The notes under the pieces are model-generated. The model saw only the letters and a program-made list of their open reading frames with translations. It was not told the DNA's origin and searched no databases. The translations under genes were made by a program, and so were the position numbers. A stretch of DNA of 64,000 nt from Camellia lanceoleosa (lineage: Eukaryota > Streptophyta > Magnoliopsida > Ericales > Theaceae): assembly GCA_025200525.1 (NCBI GenBank), contig CM045758.1, positions 166,062,261 through 166,126,260 of the forward strand, written 5' to 3'. How positions within the stretch are numbered: position 1 is the stretch's first letter; every line of letters starts with the position of its first letter. This document shows, in pieces, positions 22,721 through 35,799 of this stretch.

Positions 22721-25700
22721 ACTTCTGCTGTTTTTCTTTCATTTTCTTTTCTTGTACTTTTCTCTTTTTGGTAGATAGAGTACTATGTACTGCCGCAGGC
22801 AGATTTTGCTTTTCTCAAACATTGTACTTGAAAAGATTATATGGGATGAAACAAACTTTTGGTCTAAAAAAGAGTGTTACATTTGTATATATATGCATAT
22901 TTCATACCTTGTACTGCATTACATCATATTACACCTCAAAGGTAAATGATATTGATCTGTTGTCTGACAATTGAACACTTGCACTATAATAATCAGATAA
23001 CCAACCAACTAAACAAAGAAAACAAATTTCATACAAATCCCTACTCAATCCGAACACATAGTCCATACTCATTAGGGACTAATCATGGGATTGATCTCAG
23101 ATATAGCCCATAACGCAACATTTGGTTCATTCTGCACACAGCAAACCCTGAACAAATAGCCCCAATCTGACGAGACGGATCACAAAGCTGACACGGTTGC
23201 AGTTGAAACACACTCGGATGTCCCAAATTTTCCTTTTCCTTCTTTTGCTTTGCCCGAATGTAGAGAATGGCACAGCATTCTGAGCACAAGCGATTACCTT
23301 TTGGAAGAAGACGGGTTTTCAACCGGGGTGTCGAGCCTACCACAGAACACGACGAGACAGACTCAAACAAAGAAACAAAAGGCACACGACCTAACACAAC
23401 GAGACACACTTGGAAAAGACTCGAAGCCAAAATTGAGACCGACAAATCAAAAGACACGACACACGGACATGTTTACAAAAAAAAAAAAAAAAAACTCAAG
23501 CCTCGAGGAGCCAAATCCTCCGGGTATTATTTCCCACCCTTTCTGATTTGTGATACTCACATCACTCGACCCTCAGGCTCGATTTTTCTCTCAAAAACCC
23601 TTTTCTCACTTTTCTCTCAACTTACTCCTCTCTATTCTTTATTCTCTCATTTTTCATCCCTCCCTAGGGTGATTGACGAGTAAACGAGAGGTTGTGGGTT
23701 CACGCCCGACACCTAGCTCACGGCCACTTCTTTTGGTAGATAAAGTGCCTTCTTTGCAAGTACGCTGATTAACGGGGAAGACGGAACACCCGACTTAACT
23801 GTGCCCCTAGTTCGTCATTTTGACCATTTTTTCGTTTTCTAAAACAGTTCTGATAAAAAATGAGAGTTGGATGAATGCACTTACTCAATTTTTGATTTGA
23901 AAATCATGCGAATCAGGCTGTGAGCACTGAAAATTCTCCTTTTTGGGTCCAAACATGTTCCAATTTTGAAAATGAAATAGTTTTCGAGAAAATAAGTCAA
24001 CCTTAGTGAAAATTTTCAAAAACTATTTTTGCAAACGGTCAATGCTCAAACGAGCGTAGAACTTACCCTCGAGATATGCAGCCTCGGATCGGAGGCAATG
24101 GGAAATTGCCCCTGGCTTAAAGGGGGATAAAGGCAACGGAAAGTTGCCCCTGGTTTGGACGGTAACTCAGGGCAACTTATGGCAATACATGGCAACGGAA
24201 AGTTGCCCCTTGTTTGGATGATGCCGCGGCATTTTGTAAGCCAGTCCTTGTTGATGACAATCAGACCCTCGGACGCGGAGGAGTCGAAGACGGTTTGAAT
24301 CAATATATGGACACAGTCACCTGGAAGGTGTTGGTGGTTTGGCTTCAAGATGAAGTTAATCACGTAGTCCCGGGTTGCTGCAATCGAGACATTGGATTCG
24401 GAGAGGGCAAAAGTGATCAAAACCATGACATGGACTGAGACGCTATGGAAGCGTGGGGGGCTGGACTTCAAGATGAAGTTGCCAACGTATCCCAAACATG
24501 GGAATCAAGCCTTACGTAGTTCCGGTTAAGGTACACTCGGGTATTTTAACCTTCACTATTTTTAGGCTCTAACTTTTGCCAAGGTGCCCAATGCGGGTTT
24601 TCGACCTTGCGAGCTTTGTTCTTCTTTCTTTTCTTCTTTTTTTTTTTTATATATATTTTTTCTTTTTCTTTTTTTGCATTTTTCTTTTCTTTTCTTTTTG
24701 CTTCTTTTGTATTTTTCTTTTTTCTTTTCTTTGCTCTAACTTTTGCCTGGGCCGCCCTTCCGGGTTTTCGGTCCAGCGAGCCTCTCAAAGGGTAAAAGTG
24801 TAGCAAGCCCATGCCAAATGGTTTTGAGATTGAAGCCCCTCCATATCCAGGAGAACAACTGTTGTGTTGATTTGCAGAAAGGTCCATCACGGTTGCTTCA
24901 CGAGCCTTGCCTGGTAGGATCTGATCTTCTTGATCTGACGTTGATGCCTCTTGTTCGAGGGCTGCTTCAAATTGGGCCACACAGGCGTTTCATGGTACTG
25001 ATCTTTTCGAACGGATCCCGGGTTTGAAACAGATGAATTGAAACTTGAGACCGAGAGCGATCCTGGGCTGCACAATCTCAAGAGCGGTTCCACACCGGTC
25101 TTCGCAAGACTGCGCAAAATGTTTTGGTTTTGAAAGTTTTTAAGAAAGTGACGAATCGCTCGCGTTGAAGATAGTGTGGAACCGGACCGATCGAACCAGA
25201 TCCTTCTCAAGACTACGCCGACAAGCATGATTTCATTCATTAAAAGCTTAACATGCCTCTCTTTCTCAAAATGATCAAAATTTTGCAAAACCCGAGGAAT
25301 TACTTCCTCTTCGCTTTTATCACCGCAGTTGTTCGAAAAAGGGTTTTATGAAAACTTAGGTCATTGCAACGATGTTCAAGGCACAAGAGAGTAGGCGGAA
25401 TGCACCGCTGCTCCATTCATATCCTCTCGCACTACCGACTCGAATAGAAACAAGTACGGAACGCGGTAGCCACAGCTGTTCATTCAGATTTGTTGGTGTA
25501 ACTGGCTCTTCGGCAGCAAACAGGCTCAAAAAGCAAAAGTAAATAATTACAAGACAAAATGGTGTTAGAGGCAACAACCCCGAAATCACCTGGTATACTA
25601 TACAAGAGGGATCGACTCATACAACAAGATGCACTTCAGAAGCAAAAAGACTGACTCAATACAGAGAGACAGACTCAAAAACAAAACAAAAGACTGACTC

Positions 25701-25809
25701 GACACCCAAGTCAGGATTTACAAAACTAGCATTGGCAGGTGCTCAAAAATGCGCGCCAAACGCCATATCCAAAAATGTACTGCACATCGCTCAAGCAGTG
25801 TTCACCTTC
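22721..25809. other. E3 interior between PMD gene and gag, no supported gene
   Basis: The place where pol should be holds no RT, RNase H or integrase motif that I could find on either strand. It contains an A run at 23469-23492, and two GGCAAC-GGAAA-GTTGCC hairpins (24132, 24191). A T-rich block at 24620-24735 is flanked by two related copies of a CTCTAACTTTTGCC...GGGTTTTCG segment (about 24566 and 24732). Confidence 0.6.
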
Positions 25810-26667
25810 CGATTACATACTTGCGGTATCTGTATCCTCAAAATCCAACAATTGAGTGGTGACGGACTTTGCTGAGGTAGGCGGGAGGATAACCTTGTTG
25901 TCAATCAAATCTTGTACCTCATGACGGAGGCGGAAGCAATTATCAGTGGCATGGCCAGTCTGCTGATGGTATGCACAGTACAGGGAAGCATCATGTGTGG
26001 CCGGAGATTCTTCGAGCGCCGAGGCTCCGTGGGCTTAAGGTGTCCCTTTCAAAGAAGGATCTGCAATGCCTTGGACAATGGCATATAGAGAGCATGAAAG
26101 ACCCGCGCCTCTGGGCGTACTTTGGAGTTCGAGCACTCTTGCTAGACGCACTAGCAAACGGATCGGCGGTGCGGTTTTGCTTCGATCCTTTCCGGATGCA
26201 AGGCCGAACGGAAGAACTGCTTGGCATGATGGGGCCTATCCCGATTCTTCGATTGATCGAATCGCCTCAAAGTGAGTGGAAAGCATCCTCCACACTTTTG
26301 TCGAATCGCGATATCTCTGTTGCTTGTTCATTCCCTGCCAAAGCCTCTATCGCCCACAGCTTGTTCGATAGGGTCGGCATTTGCCTTCATCTTACCTTTG
26401 TCTCCGGCCTCACTGTCTAGAACTTGGTTTGTCATCGTTGCCATAGTTGGAGGCCATCTCCTGCTGGTCGAAGTTCAATTACAATTGGCCCCAAGAGGGG
26501 GGCTCTTGGGTATAAAGCCTCCAAGATATGGTGCACCAAGGTGAAACAGACATTCTATATGCCAGATCCGCCACAGATCTTTGGAGATCGCCTATCATCC
26601 CCATCAGTTCAAAAGTAGTAGGCTCACGAGCCTGATATAGGTGAGGAGTCCAAATTGGATGCGGCAA
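25810..26667 (-). pseudogene. E3 gag (degenerate)
   Basis: N-terminal part at 26479-26667: HLYQAREPTTFELMGMIGD and RSVADLAYRM. C-terminal part at 25810-26230: TPKYAQRRG, then in shifted frames LYMPLSKALQILL-like and HLKP-like text, and near 25925-25985 the zinc knuckle C-A-Y-H-x4-H-x4-C followed by FRLRHEVQDLIDNKVILPP. The knuckle form C-X2-H-X4-H-X4-C is the same as in gypsy-1, which supports a Tat origin. The middle is short or missing, and frameshifts are present. It lies just downstream of the PBS and its leader, as gag should. Confidence 0.8.
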
Positions 26668-27454
26668 AGCGACCTAGGTGGATGCGGCATGTCAACAAGA
26701 GTTTCATCTTGTGGGTGGTTCTTGACTCAACGCCGTCATGACCACAATTTCTTCCGAAGTTCTCAATTATGTTCGGGCCACGAGAAAAGGACACTAGCTA
26801 TTCTCGCTCAACTCTCAATTTCGAATCAAACGGAAAACAAGCAAGATTTCTAAATCGATCAAACACGGTGTAGCCGACAATCAGATTTCTATTATCAACA
26901 CTGTTCCCTCAAGTCACTGCCCTAAATATCAAATCGATACCCACAGATATAATCGATTCACAACAATCGACATCGGTGCCCTCAGTTCGATACTCAAATC
27001 TTGCAAACCGATATATGCTCTCAGAGAGATACACTCTAAAAGCACATAGCAGATAAATGAGAGCCAATACACCCCTATGTTGGGGTAGGGTTTCCCTGTC
27101 CTATTTTGTCAGGAGCTAGGGTTTCACTGCGCACACGGCGGTTTCAAACAACCTAATATCGGGTAAGCAACCTGCCCTAGTTTGGAATGGTCACTATGGA
27201 TTCCGAATATGCACTAGGTCGAATGGTCAAAAAGGGTGCCCCGGTAAAACCGGGGTTTGTGTTCCCATGCTGTCAGAGCCCATAACCGGTCAGCCTTATG
27301 GTCATACCTTGACAAGACAAGCCTCCGGTAAACCGTTCAGGAATGGCAGACGGCAAACACGGTGTCCTAGGCGCACCAATGCACATGCAATGCAAAGAAA
27401 CACATAAGCGTAGTCAAAACAGGATATCATGCGTTTGAGTCAAACTCTCTAAAA
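26668..27454. other. E3 leader between PBS and gag
   Basis: No coding signal. Rich in TCGATA and ATCGATTC-like short words. It corresponds to the 5' untranslated region on the minus strand. Confidence 0.5.
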
Positions 27455-27472
27455 TCCCCAGCAGAGTCGCCA
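27455..27472 (-). other. Primer-binding site of E3
   Basis: The minus strand reads TGGCGACTCTGCTGGGGA, 5 bp inside the right LTR. This form is recurrent behind LTRs of large plant gypsy elements. It fixes the right LTR as the 5' LTR. Confidence 0.75.
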
Positions 27473-27477
27473 GAAAC

Positions 27478-30400
27478 TGTAGACGCGCCCGTGGGCTTCA
27501 CTCTACAGTTCAAGGACTCGTTTTTGTGTTGGTTCTAAATCTGAACCAAAGAGTCCAAATCCGGCAAATCGTTTGAGAAAACAGATTTTTGAAAAGTAGT
27601 GCCAAACATGGATCGCTTTGCAGACATGAGTCGCCACCTAAATATTTTAAAATGGGAAATTTAGGAAACCCCGACTTAAGTCAAGGCCACGTGTCCGCCA
27701 TCACCAAAGTGGTCTTGGCTCGAGCTTGGGTACGATCGGGAAGGTCATTTATGAGCACTTCTTTCGCCCGTCCAAGACCGGCCTCTACTAACCATGATAT
27801 CCGTTTTTGAAAACTTTATGCGTTCTTATTCCGGTTATTAACCTAGAATTACTATGTGATCCGCACAACACAAAAGTATAGACTAGATTGCCTAACTTGG
27901 AAATAAACATTGCATATCCGTTTTGCTTCGAAAAACGTGTCAGATTTTGCTACTCGCAAGTAGGCTAAAATACAGATTTCAATGAGTTGTTCCAACTCAA
28001 GCAATCCAACCTTCACCCACAGGCATTCAAACAGTTTATCTCACATAAGCATTTAGTCGCATGGCAATCATACTGTCATGGCAACACTCACACGCATGTG
28101 GTATGCTAAAGCGTAAAATACTTACATCGTACTCCGCGCCAAAACAATAAACCGGTTAGCAAACATGCATGACCTAGTTCATGTTAAATGGCTAATGCAT
28201 CGCATAGATGTAATCTAAGTAGGCTCGGCTAACCCTAAACATGGCACATGAGATGCAACAACTATCACGTATTCAATTTGGAATTGAAAAGTGCGATGCG
28301 CTTTGCATGATGTGCCGAGCCCGATGCATGTAAACAAATGCATGAATGCACACATGCATTGCATAAGGTATGCTAAAATTTGAATGCCCTAATCTACCAA
28401 CATAAGCGGTAAATAAAAGGAGAAAGAAATGGGGATTGGAAGACATACACCCACTCACACACACTTATTACAACTTTGCCCTCGCCGAGGGACCGAATAA
28501 ATATACAAATTAATTAACTACGCAAGCTAATTAAAATATTACAAATCAACTAAATTAATTAAATAAAATAATTAATCTAATTAAACAAAGAACCGCCTCG
28601 GATGAGGGCCAAATGCAAAGACGAGCTCGGATCGCCTTTAATCGCACCGCCATGCACGGATTGCCTCGCTTCTCGCTATCCTCCTCTCAAAATTACCAAA
28701 GTGCCTCTCGGAGCACTGGGAGTACCACCGGCCGGGTAAAGCACCACCGGCTAAAGAAGGAGGCCACCGGCACTAGATGAAGTTATCGGCTGGAAATTGA
28801 CTGCCGGTCGGCACTAAATAGTGCCGGCCGGCACTTAACACCTGCAGAACCTGCAACCCACAGCAGCAGAGGACAACAACATGCATGGTAATGTGATTCA
28901 AGGTATTTATGCACTATACACACCCCTTATCATGTTATTGACTTAAAAGGGCATGTGCCTCGATTCCCGGACCACCAATCGCGCATTTCCATGCATGATG
29001 GCCCAAGGAACAAAGTATGCAACTTTGATTTCAAATGCATGCAAACCAAACAAATCAAAGTCCCAATCCCTATCACCAAGTCAAGGGACAAGGAATGCAT
29101 GTTGATGCAATGCAACCTAGTCATGTTATCTAGCATGCAACATGGACTATGCAATATACCTATGCAAGCATACAAGCAAGCATACAAGACAAGCATGCAA
29201 ACCAATGAAAGGATGGTCTTATACACGACTTAGGCAACTCAAATAGGCCTAAAATCAGTGGCCAAAATGTCTAGACATGAGGACTAAACAAACACACACA
29301 CATGCAAGTGTTATGATCCAAACCTTAAGCATGAACATGGCAACTCTCAAGCACACTTAAAGAGACCAAACACAGACAATGAGCATGCATTGTAAAGCTC
29401 AAATCATGCAAAGCATGGTGCCAAACCAAGTCGAAGATAGACCAAACAAAGCATGCAAATGGTCTAAGGCTTAAAGCTAGTCAAAGAGGCTTTGAACCAA
29501 ACTTATGCAAGGCGATTATGGCATGCACTAAACAACTAAAAACAGGTTTTTAGTATGTCAAAACAAAGCCAAAAGGCTACTTAGATGGAATCTAAGAGGC
29601 TTGAAATCAAAGGCATGCAAAATGGCCAAAACATGGGGGCATTCAAGACATGCTTTCAAAGCATTAAAGAGGCGACTAAGGTAAGCATACAAGCACACCA
29701 AAGGGACTGAAATAGCATGCTAGGTGGTTCCAAACCATCAAAAATGAAGCAAGCATGGCATGCTACACATTCATGCTCTTGAGGCCAACAAGCCAAATGT
29801 AAAGAGGCTACAATATACATGCTAAGATTGACCAAAACAACTTAGGACAGACCTAAAACATGGCAAAATAAGCATACAAGCTTCATGGATCTAGGCCTAA
29901 AACATGCTAGAAAGAAGGCATACAAACCTAGATCAAGTTAAGGCAATACAAGGCATTACAAAGCATCTATGCGAAGCATGCAAGGAGTGCTAAAACCAAC
30001 TTAAAACAGAGTTTAATCATGGCATAATAAGCGTGAAATACAACCAAGACATGCTCAAAACACAACCAAGCATGGTGCTCCTTTGGAGGCCAAAACTTGC
30101 CCTTTTCAAGGACATCAAGGAGAGGGGGTGGCCCTCCCCTTTTGGAGACTTCAAGGCACCATCTCCACCACTGAAATCCCTCAAGATTTCAGTGGTGGAG
30201 AGGCCCAAGCACCAAAGTCTCGGAGCTCTCACGAAATGGCACAAAAAGTGGTCTTTTCAAGGCCTAAGGGTGGTCAAACCTACCCAAACCACCAAGCACT
30301 CTTAATAAACAATAAAGAGGCTTAAAAAACAGAACTTTTATGTGTTAATCACTAAGCACAAAAACAATTCTAAACTAGGCAAAAATGGAATGCAAGAATG

Positions 30401-31172
30401 GGGAAAAAAGGACTAGTTGGCTCACCCTTGTAGACCTCTTCACCAAGCTTGATGTTGTTGCTTCCTTGAGCTCCAAACCAGTCAAAAATCTCAAGAACAA
30501 GCTCTGATCTTTGAGAACACCAAGGAAAGGTGAAAGACTAGGTGTTTAGGTGCAATAATGTGAACTAAAACACCTAGAACACAAAGGAAAAGAGAGAGAT
30601 AGGATGTGTATCTATCCTAACCCTAAAAACCAGAGCTTGGTCTGTCTAAGAATGTCTAAAAATTGTAACCCTAAGCCAAGAAGAGGAGTGGTCTTCTTAT
30701 AGGCAAGCAAAGCTTGCAAAGCTTACAAGCTAAGCTAACTAAGAGGGTCATCCCTCCATACACGTGTATGGAGGGGAACCAAAACTATACAGCTGTCTGA
30801 AAATATCTCATAAAGCAACTGCACAGTGATCGGCAGGGCAAAATGGTCATTTTGCCATAAAGAGTGCCGACCGGCACAAAATAGTGCCGACCGGCACAAT
30901 ATAGTGCCGATGGCAACAATCACCAGCCGGTGGCCTCTAGCCACAGCCGGTGATATGTGGGAGTGCCTCACAAAGCATTCCCTGCCCTTCCAAGGCAAAA
31001 CACAAGTGTTTGGTGCAAAACCAGACACAAAACGGTCAAGTTCGGAGGTCCTGAGGCAGGGCGCGTAGCCGAGAACTCCGGGGACTCCAAACAAACACAA
31101 ACATGGATAATCACCGAGTGTTCCAACGGTGACGTCCAAGTCTTGAGGACGGTCAAAAATGGGATGTCTACA
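27478..31172 (-). repeat. E3 5' LTR
   Basis: 3,695 bp from TGTAGACGCGCCC to GATGTCTACA. It aligns end to end with 12219-15910 with few substitutions and small indels, so the insertion looks young compared with its host element. It contains the same palindromes (AGTGCCGGCCGGCACT near 28820; GTGCCGACCGGCAC at 30864 and 30884). Confidence 0.93.
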
Positions 31173-31177
31173 CCCGG

Positions 31178-32619
31178 TTACACGAAAATGATTTTTCGAA
31201 CCCATATATGTAAAGCCCTTGACTTGTCAAAAATAATTACAACAAAAAGAAAAGAGTCGTGTGCTCTCAAAATATATTTTACGCCTTTAACTCTACGGGA
31301 TCGCCACATCCTTTCTTGCACAAAATCTCATAGGGTAAGTACAAAGCTCATTAGGAAAATCTTAATGAAGTATATACATTTTATACAATCTCCTGAGATG
31401 AAGGCATATGTCATGCCATTTCAAAAATATATATATCAATATCTTTTGAAACTTTTGTGCACAATGCAATTTGAGAATTTTAACCATTCAATAACTTCAA
31501 TGTAGTTCAAAGGGGCGGTAAATATGACTTAGGTAATCCCTAGGTTGGTGTCTGCAAAGCACTATCAATTCCCACTTTGCTGGTTACTAACCGGAAGGCA
31601 TGTGGTACCTCTTCTGCGTATGTTTTCGGTCTTTCACCATGGACACTTAGGTCAACTTAACCAGATACCAACTTCATCCCCTATCCGAACTTACCAATAT
31701 ATTTACCACAAAACAAATCCAAAATGATTTTGTTTCACAAATAATTTCCTTTCTCAAAAACAATAGTTTTTCAATGCAAGATTTAAAATCAATAGCAACC
31801 ATGATAAAATGGAGTAACAATGCAATAATGAAACAATGCATTTATAAGTTCCATTTTCAATTCCACCACACAATCCTCCATTGTGATCAAATTATCACAT
31901 CTCTTATCAATATAACATCATAATGTATTTCCAGGAGATAATATAACAACATAAACATACATGTATTCTCCATATGTTAAATATCATTTTCTAAACATTA
32001 GCTTTCCAAGACAACTCAACAATAAGCTTCAAAGTCAACAATTTTCATTTCCTCTATGTAATTCCTCATTTAATACAACCATAGAAATTTCTCCATCATT
32101 TCTTCACATAACAATTTATTAAGCATAAATTTTACAAAATCTCAACATTTTCTCCAAAATTCTCAAATTCTAGGGTTTCCTACCAAAACAAGGTTTTTGT
32201 TTCATTTTTGAAAAGATTTTTCCAAAACAACACCCACATCTTAGAACATAGCTCATATTCTCCAAAGTTTTGGAAAAAAATAGATGAAATCATCATGTAA
32301 CATCATATAGGGTTCAACAATCCAAAATCATAACTCAAACATATAATAAATGCTTCAAACAAGTGTAATCTTGTAAAAACATATATATAACTCAAAGATT
32401 ATTCTTACCTCAAGCTTGGGAGATGAAGAGGAAGAAAACCAAATAACCCTAGAACTCAGAGTTGGTGAAAACTTGATCCAATCCGTTATAAACGTAGCCC
32501 TTGTCTCCCTCTTCGATTTGGTGTAAAAAGGCCCCTTAAACTCTTGAAGATTTGAGCTAAATCTTAGAGAGAAGTTGGATTTAGGTGTGTTTATAGAGAG
32601 AAGGGAGAGAAAAGATAAG

Positions 32620-32653
<34 letters not shown>

Positions 32654-33025
32654 TGAAAAATCTGTACTAATACGTTTTTGGCATTAGTTTTGAGAAAAAG
32701 AGCACGAAATTCGACATAGATGCGCCGAAATTTGCACTAGTAGATTTTTTTGCCTCATGGGCGGTTTGCTCCAAAGATGTGCCCAGAAAATTCCACCAAA
32801 ATTCGCTCGAGCGGTTTTCTGCCCAAAAACCCAGAGTTTGATTTTGCAACCCAAGGCAAGTTCTAATGCCCAAAACTCAAAATTTTCAACCCGAAGAAGT
32901 TACGAGAGGTTAAGTAAGGGTATAAAGAAATCTCAACAACCCAATACGATAAACAAAACACCGAAAATAATGCACACTACTCTACTACACAATACTATTC
33001 AAGCTCAAGACCTAGGATATCACTA
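31178..33025 (-). repeat. gypsy-2 3' LTR, piece 3
   Basis: Resumes with TTACACGAAAATG after the E3 duplication and stays collinear with the right LTR (39173-41083) to its end in a degraded ...ATATCACTA. It contains a (GA)n run at about 32624-32651. The three pieces add to about 2.15 kb against 2.21 kb for the right LTR. Confidence 0.9.
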
Positions 33026-33036
33026 TCTCCCCCTTT
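33026..33036 (-). other. Polypurine tract of gypsy-2
   Basis: The minus strand reads AAAGGGGGAGA immediately before the 3' LTR. This is the expected position and composition for the primer of plus-strand DNA synthesis. Confidence 0.75.
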
Positions 33037-33409
33037 AGGAAATTTCACCTCCGAAATTTGGTTATATCTCTCACCAACACCTCTAAAGAACAAGAGCAAA
33101 AATACAACAAGGCTTCAAGTGGTAACAACCACACTAATGACAAAATGGATCCATAATAGCAACAAATCAATTCTAGCATGGAGATCTCAATCTCAACGAC
33201 GTTTATTATTATATCAAAGTTTTTCCATGGGTCAAGGCCACAATCCAACAACCAATAATACGACAATTATAAGTATAAGTTCAACAACAATTGTAACAAC
33301 CCTACAATAGTTCTTATGCTTAAAAGAAAACAACAATCATAACAACAAGTGGTTTACAATATCAACAATTTATTCTCAAACACAAGAGAAAATTACAATC
33401 TAGAACAAA
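33037..33409. other. gypsy-2 3' untranslated region
   Basis: Lies between the integrase stop and the polypurine tract. Rich in AAC and CAA triplets on the plus strand, with no coding signal. Confidence 0.6.
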
Positions 33410-35738
33410 CTAAGCATTCTCAAATAAATCTGAATACTTGGAGCGGACTTCCGTCTCTCGTTCCCAAGTTGCTTCCTCAACCCCATGGTGTCTCCACAAC
33501 ACCTTCACTAATGGTATAGTATTGCTCCTCAACACTTGTTCTTGGACATCTAAAATTTGAATCAGTCGCTCTTCGTATGAGGCATCCTTATCTACCTTCA
33601 AGTCAACGCAATCAAGTACATATGAATGGTCGGATTCATACTTCCTAAGTATAGATACATGGAACATGTTGTGAACCCCAGAAAGTTGTGGCAGTAAGGC
33701 CAAACTGTATGCCACTTCTCCAATTCGATCTAAAATCTCAAAAGGTCCAATAAACCTTAGAGACAATTTTCCATTCTTACCAAATCTCATCAAACCCCGT
33801 CTCGGTGGGATTTTTAGAAATACATGGTCACCAACGTCGAAAGATAGAGGTCGTCTTCTCTTATCGATATAACTCTTTTGTCGGCTTTAAGTCGTAGCTA
33901 ACCTCTTTTGAATGGGAGCAATTTTCTTGGTTGTCTCTTGGACAATCTCTAGGCCCAACATTGGTGTATCTCCCACTTCGACCCAACAAACTGGTGATCT
34001 ACAAGGCCGGCTATACAAGGCCTTGAACAGTGCTATCTCAATACTAGCCTGATAACTATTGTTATAAGCAAACTCAATCAACGGTAAGTGCCTCTCCTAA
34101 GACCCCTTGAAATCAAGGACACAAGCTCTGAGCATGTCCTCTAAAATTTGAATAGTACGCTTTGATTGTCCATCGGTCTAAGGATAATAAGCAGTGCTAA
34201 AGGTCAACTTAGTTCCCAATGCCTCTTAAAGGCTTTGCTATAACCGAGGAGTGAAACGAGGATCTTTATCTGAGGCAATGGTTACATGGCCGCTATGAAG
34301 TCAAACTATCTCTCTAATGTACAATTCTGCCAAATAATCAACTGAGTCGTCCGTGCACATCGAAATGAAGTCCGTAGACTTAGTCAACCTATCAACAATT
34401 ACCCAAACAGCATCATTGCCCCGTTGTGTTCTAGGAAACCCAACTACAAAATCCATGGTAACATACTCTCATTTTCACGCAGCTATAAGTAAGGGTTGTA
34501 GCAAACCCGTTGGCTTTTGGTATTCGGCTTTCACTTGTTGACAAGTAAGGCATTTCGAAACAAATAAGGCAACGTCTCGCTTCATACCCCTCCACCAAAA
34601 CTAGCGACTAAGATCATGATACATTTTAGTGCCTTCCAGATGTACCGCAAGGCGTGAGTGATGAAATTCTCGGAGTAGCTCCCCTCTACAAGATTCCAAC
34701 ACAAACAAATGGTCTAGATACCTCACACTCAAATCTGAGTGGATGTTCAAACCCTTCTCTTCCTTCCCGTTGGAGATCTTATCACGGATTGTCTCCACGT
34801 CACGGTTACATTGTTGTGCCTCTATGACTCTACTAATTAAGGTTGGTTGAGCAATCAAAGTAAATAAGGTAGCACCCTCGCTAGACTCACCAAAACTAGC
34901 GACTAAGATCATGATACATTTTAGTGCCTTCCAGATGTACCGCAAGGTGTGAGTGATGAAATTCTCGGAGTACCTCCCCTCTACAAGATTCCGACACAAA
35001 CAAATGGTCTAGATACCTCACACTCAAATCTGAGTGGATGTTCAAACCCTTCTCTTCCTTCCCGTTGGAGATCTTATCACAGATTGTCTCCACGTCACGG
35101 TCACATTGTTGTGCCTCTATGACTCTACTAATTAAGGTTGGTTGAGCAATCAAAGTAAATAAGGTAGCACCCTCGCTAGACTCACCTAGATATAAATCAA
35201 ACTCACCAATATTACCTAGCATATCCCATTTCCGAATGGCCACACTTGCCAAACTACTCATAGATTTTTGACTCAAGGCATCGGTCACTACATTGGCCTT
35301 CTCCGGATGATAATGTAACTTAAAGTCATAATCTTCCATAAATTTCATCCATCTTTGTTGGGGTAAATTCAAATCTTTTTGGGAAAAAAAGTATTTTAGA
35401 CTCTTATGATTGGAGAAGACATCAAACTTCTCGCCATATAAATAATGCCTCCAAATCTTCAAGGAAAAAATTACCGCCGCTAACTCTAAATCATGAGTGG
35501 GGTAGTTCTTCTCATGAATTTTCAATTGTCGTGAACCATAGGCCACAATATTTCTTTCTTGCATCAATACACAACCAAGTCCATCCCGGGATGCATCATA
35601 ATAAACGGTATAACCTAAACCCCTTTTCAAAATTATCAAAACCGGTGCGGTAGTCAACCTAGTTTTAAGTTCTTGGAATGACTTCTCACAAGTCTCGTTC
35701 CATACAAATTTGACACCATTCCTTGTCAACCTGGTCAA
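33410..35738 (-). pseudogene. gypsy-2 RNase H, integrase and chromodomain-like end (degenerate)
   Basis: RNase H is the best-kept part (34896-35738): YTVYYDASRDGLGCVLMQ, VAYGSRQLKIHEKNYPTHD, HKSLKYFF and a C-terminal DALSQKS. Integrase follows with a histidine pair (FHHSHLAVHLEG) and CLTCQ of the zinc domain, then the catalytic core up to about 33890. In the core near 34150-34175 the usual S-E-R-T reads S-K-R-T (catalytic Glu to Lys), and a stop precedes TDGQS. The 33410-33793 frame holds the GPFEILDRIGEVAYSLALP-type C-terminal domain and a chromodomain-like end. A 295-bp tandem duplication breaks the frame. Confidence 0.9.
34595..35184 (-). repeat. 295-bp tandem duplication inside gypsy-2 integrase
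   Basis: Positions 34595-34889 and 34890-35184 are head-to-tail copies differing at about five sites (for example GTAGCTCCC/GTACCTCCC and ATTCCAACA/ATTCCGACA). The unit is not a multiple of three, so it shifts the integrase frame and repeats the HHSHLAVHLEG segment. Confidence 0.95.
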
Positions 35739-35799
35739 TGCGACTAGTCTAGAGAAGTCCCTTGCAAAATGACGATAATACCTGGCTAACCCCAGGAAA

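Larger units (their letters stand above)
12219..31172 (-). mobile_element. E3: 19-kb LTR element without pol, with antisense PMD gene
   Basis: Two 3.7-kb direct repeats (12219-15910 and 27478-31172), starting TGTAGACGCGCCC and ending in a GTCTACA-type terminus, flank an 11.6-kb interior. Target duplications are CCTGG (12214-12218) and CCCGG (31173-31177); the empty site in the other gypsy-2 LTR reads GCCTGGTTACACG. The PBS beside the right LTR, the PPT beside the left LTR and the gag remnant all give minus orientation. No RT, RNase H or integrase was recognised, so mobility probably depended on another element. Gag of the Tat type suggests a Tat-lineage derivative. Confidence 0.92.

Noticed and set aside
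24546..24980. A 144-codon Lys-rich frame on the minus strand
   Set aside because: Its Lys-rich half is a translation of the T-rich run at 24620-24735; the rest has no recognised domain.
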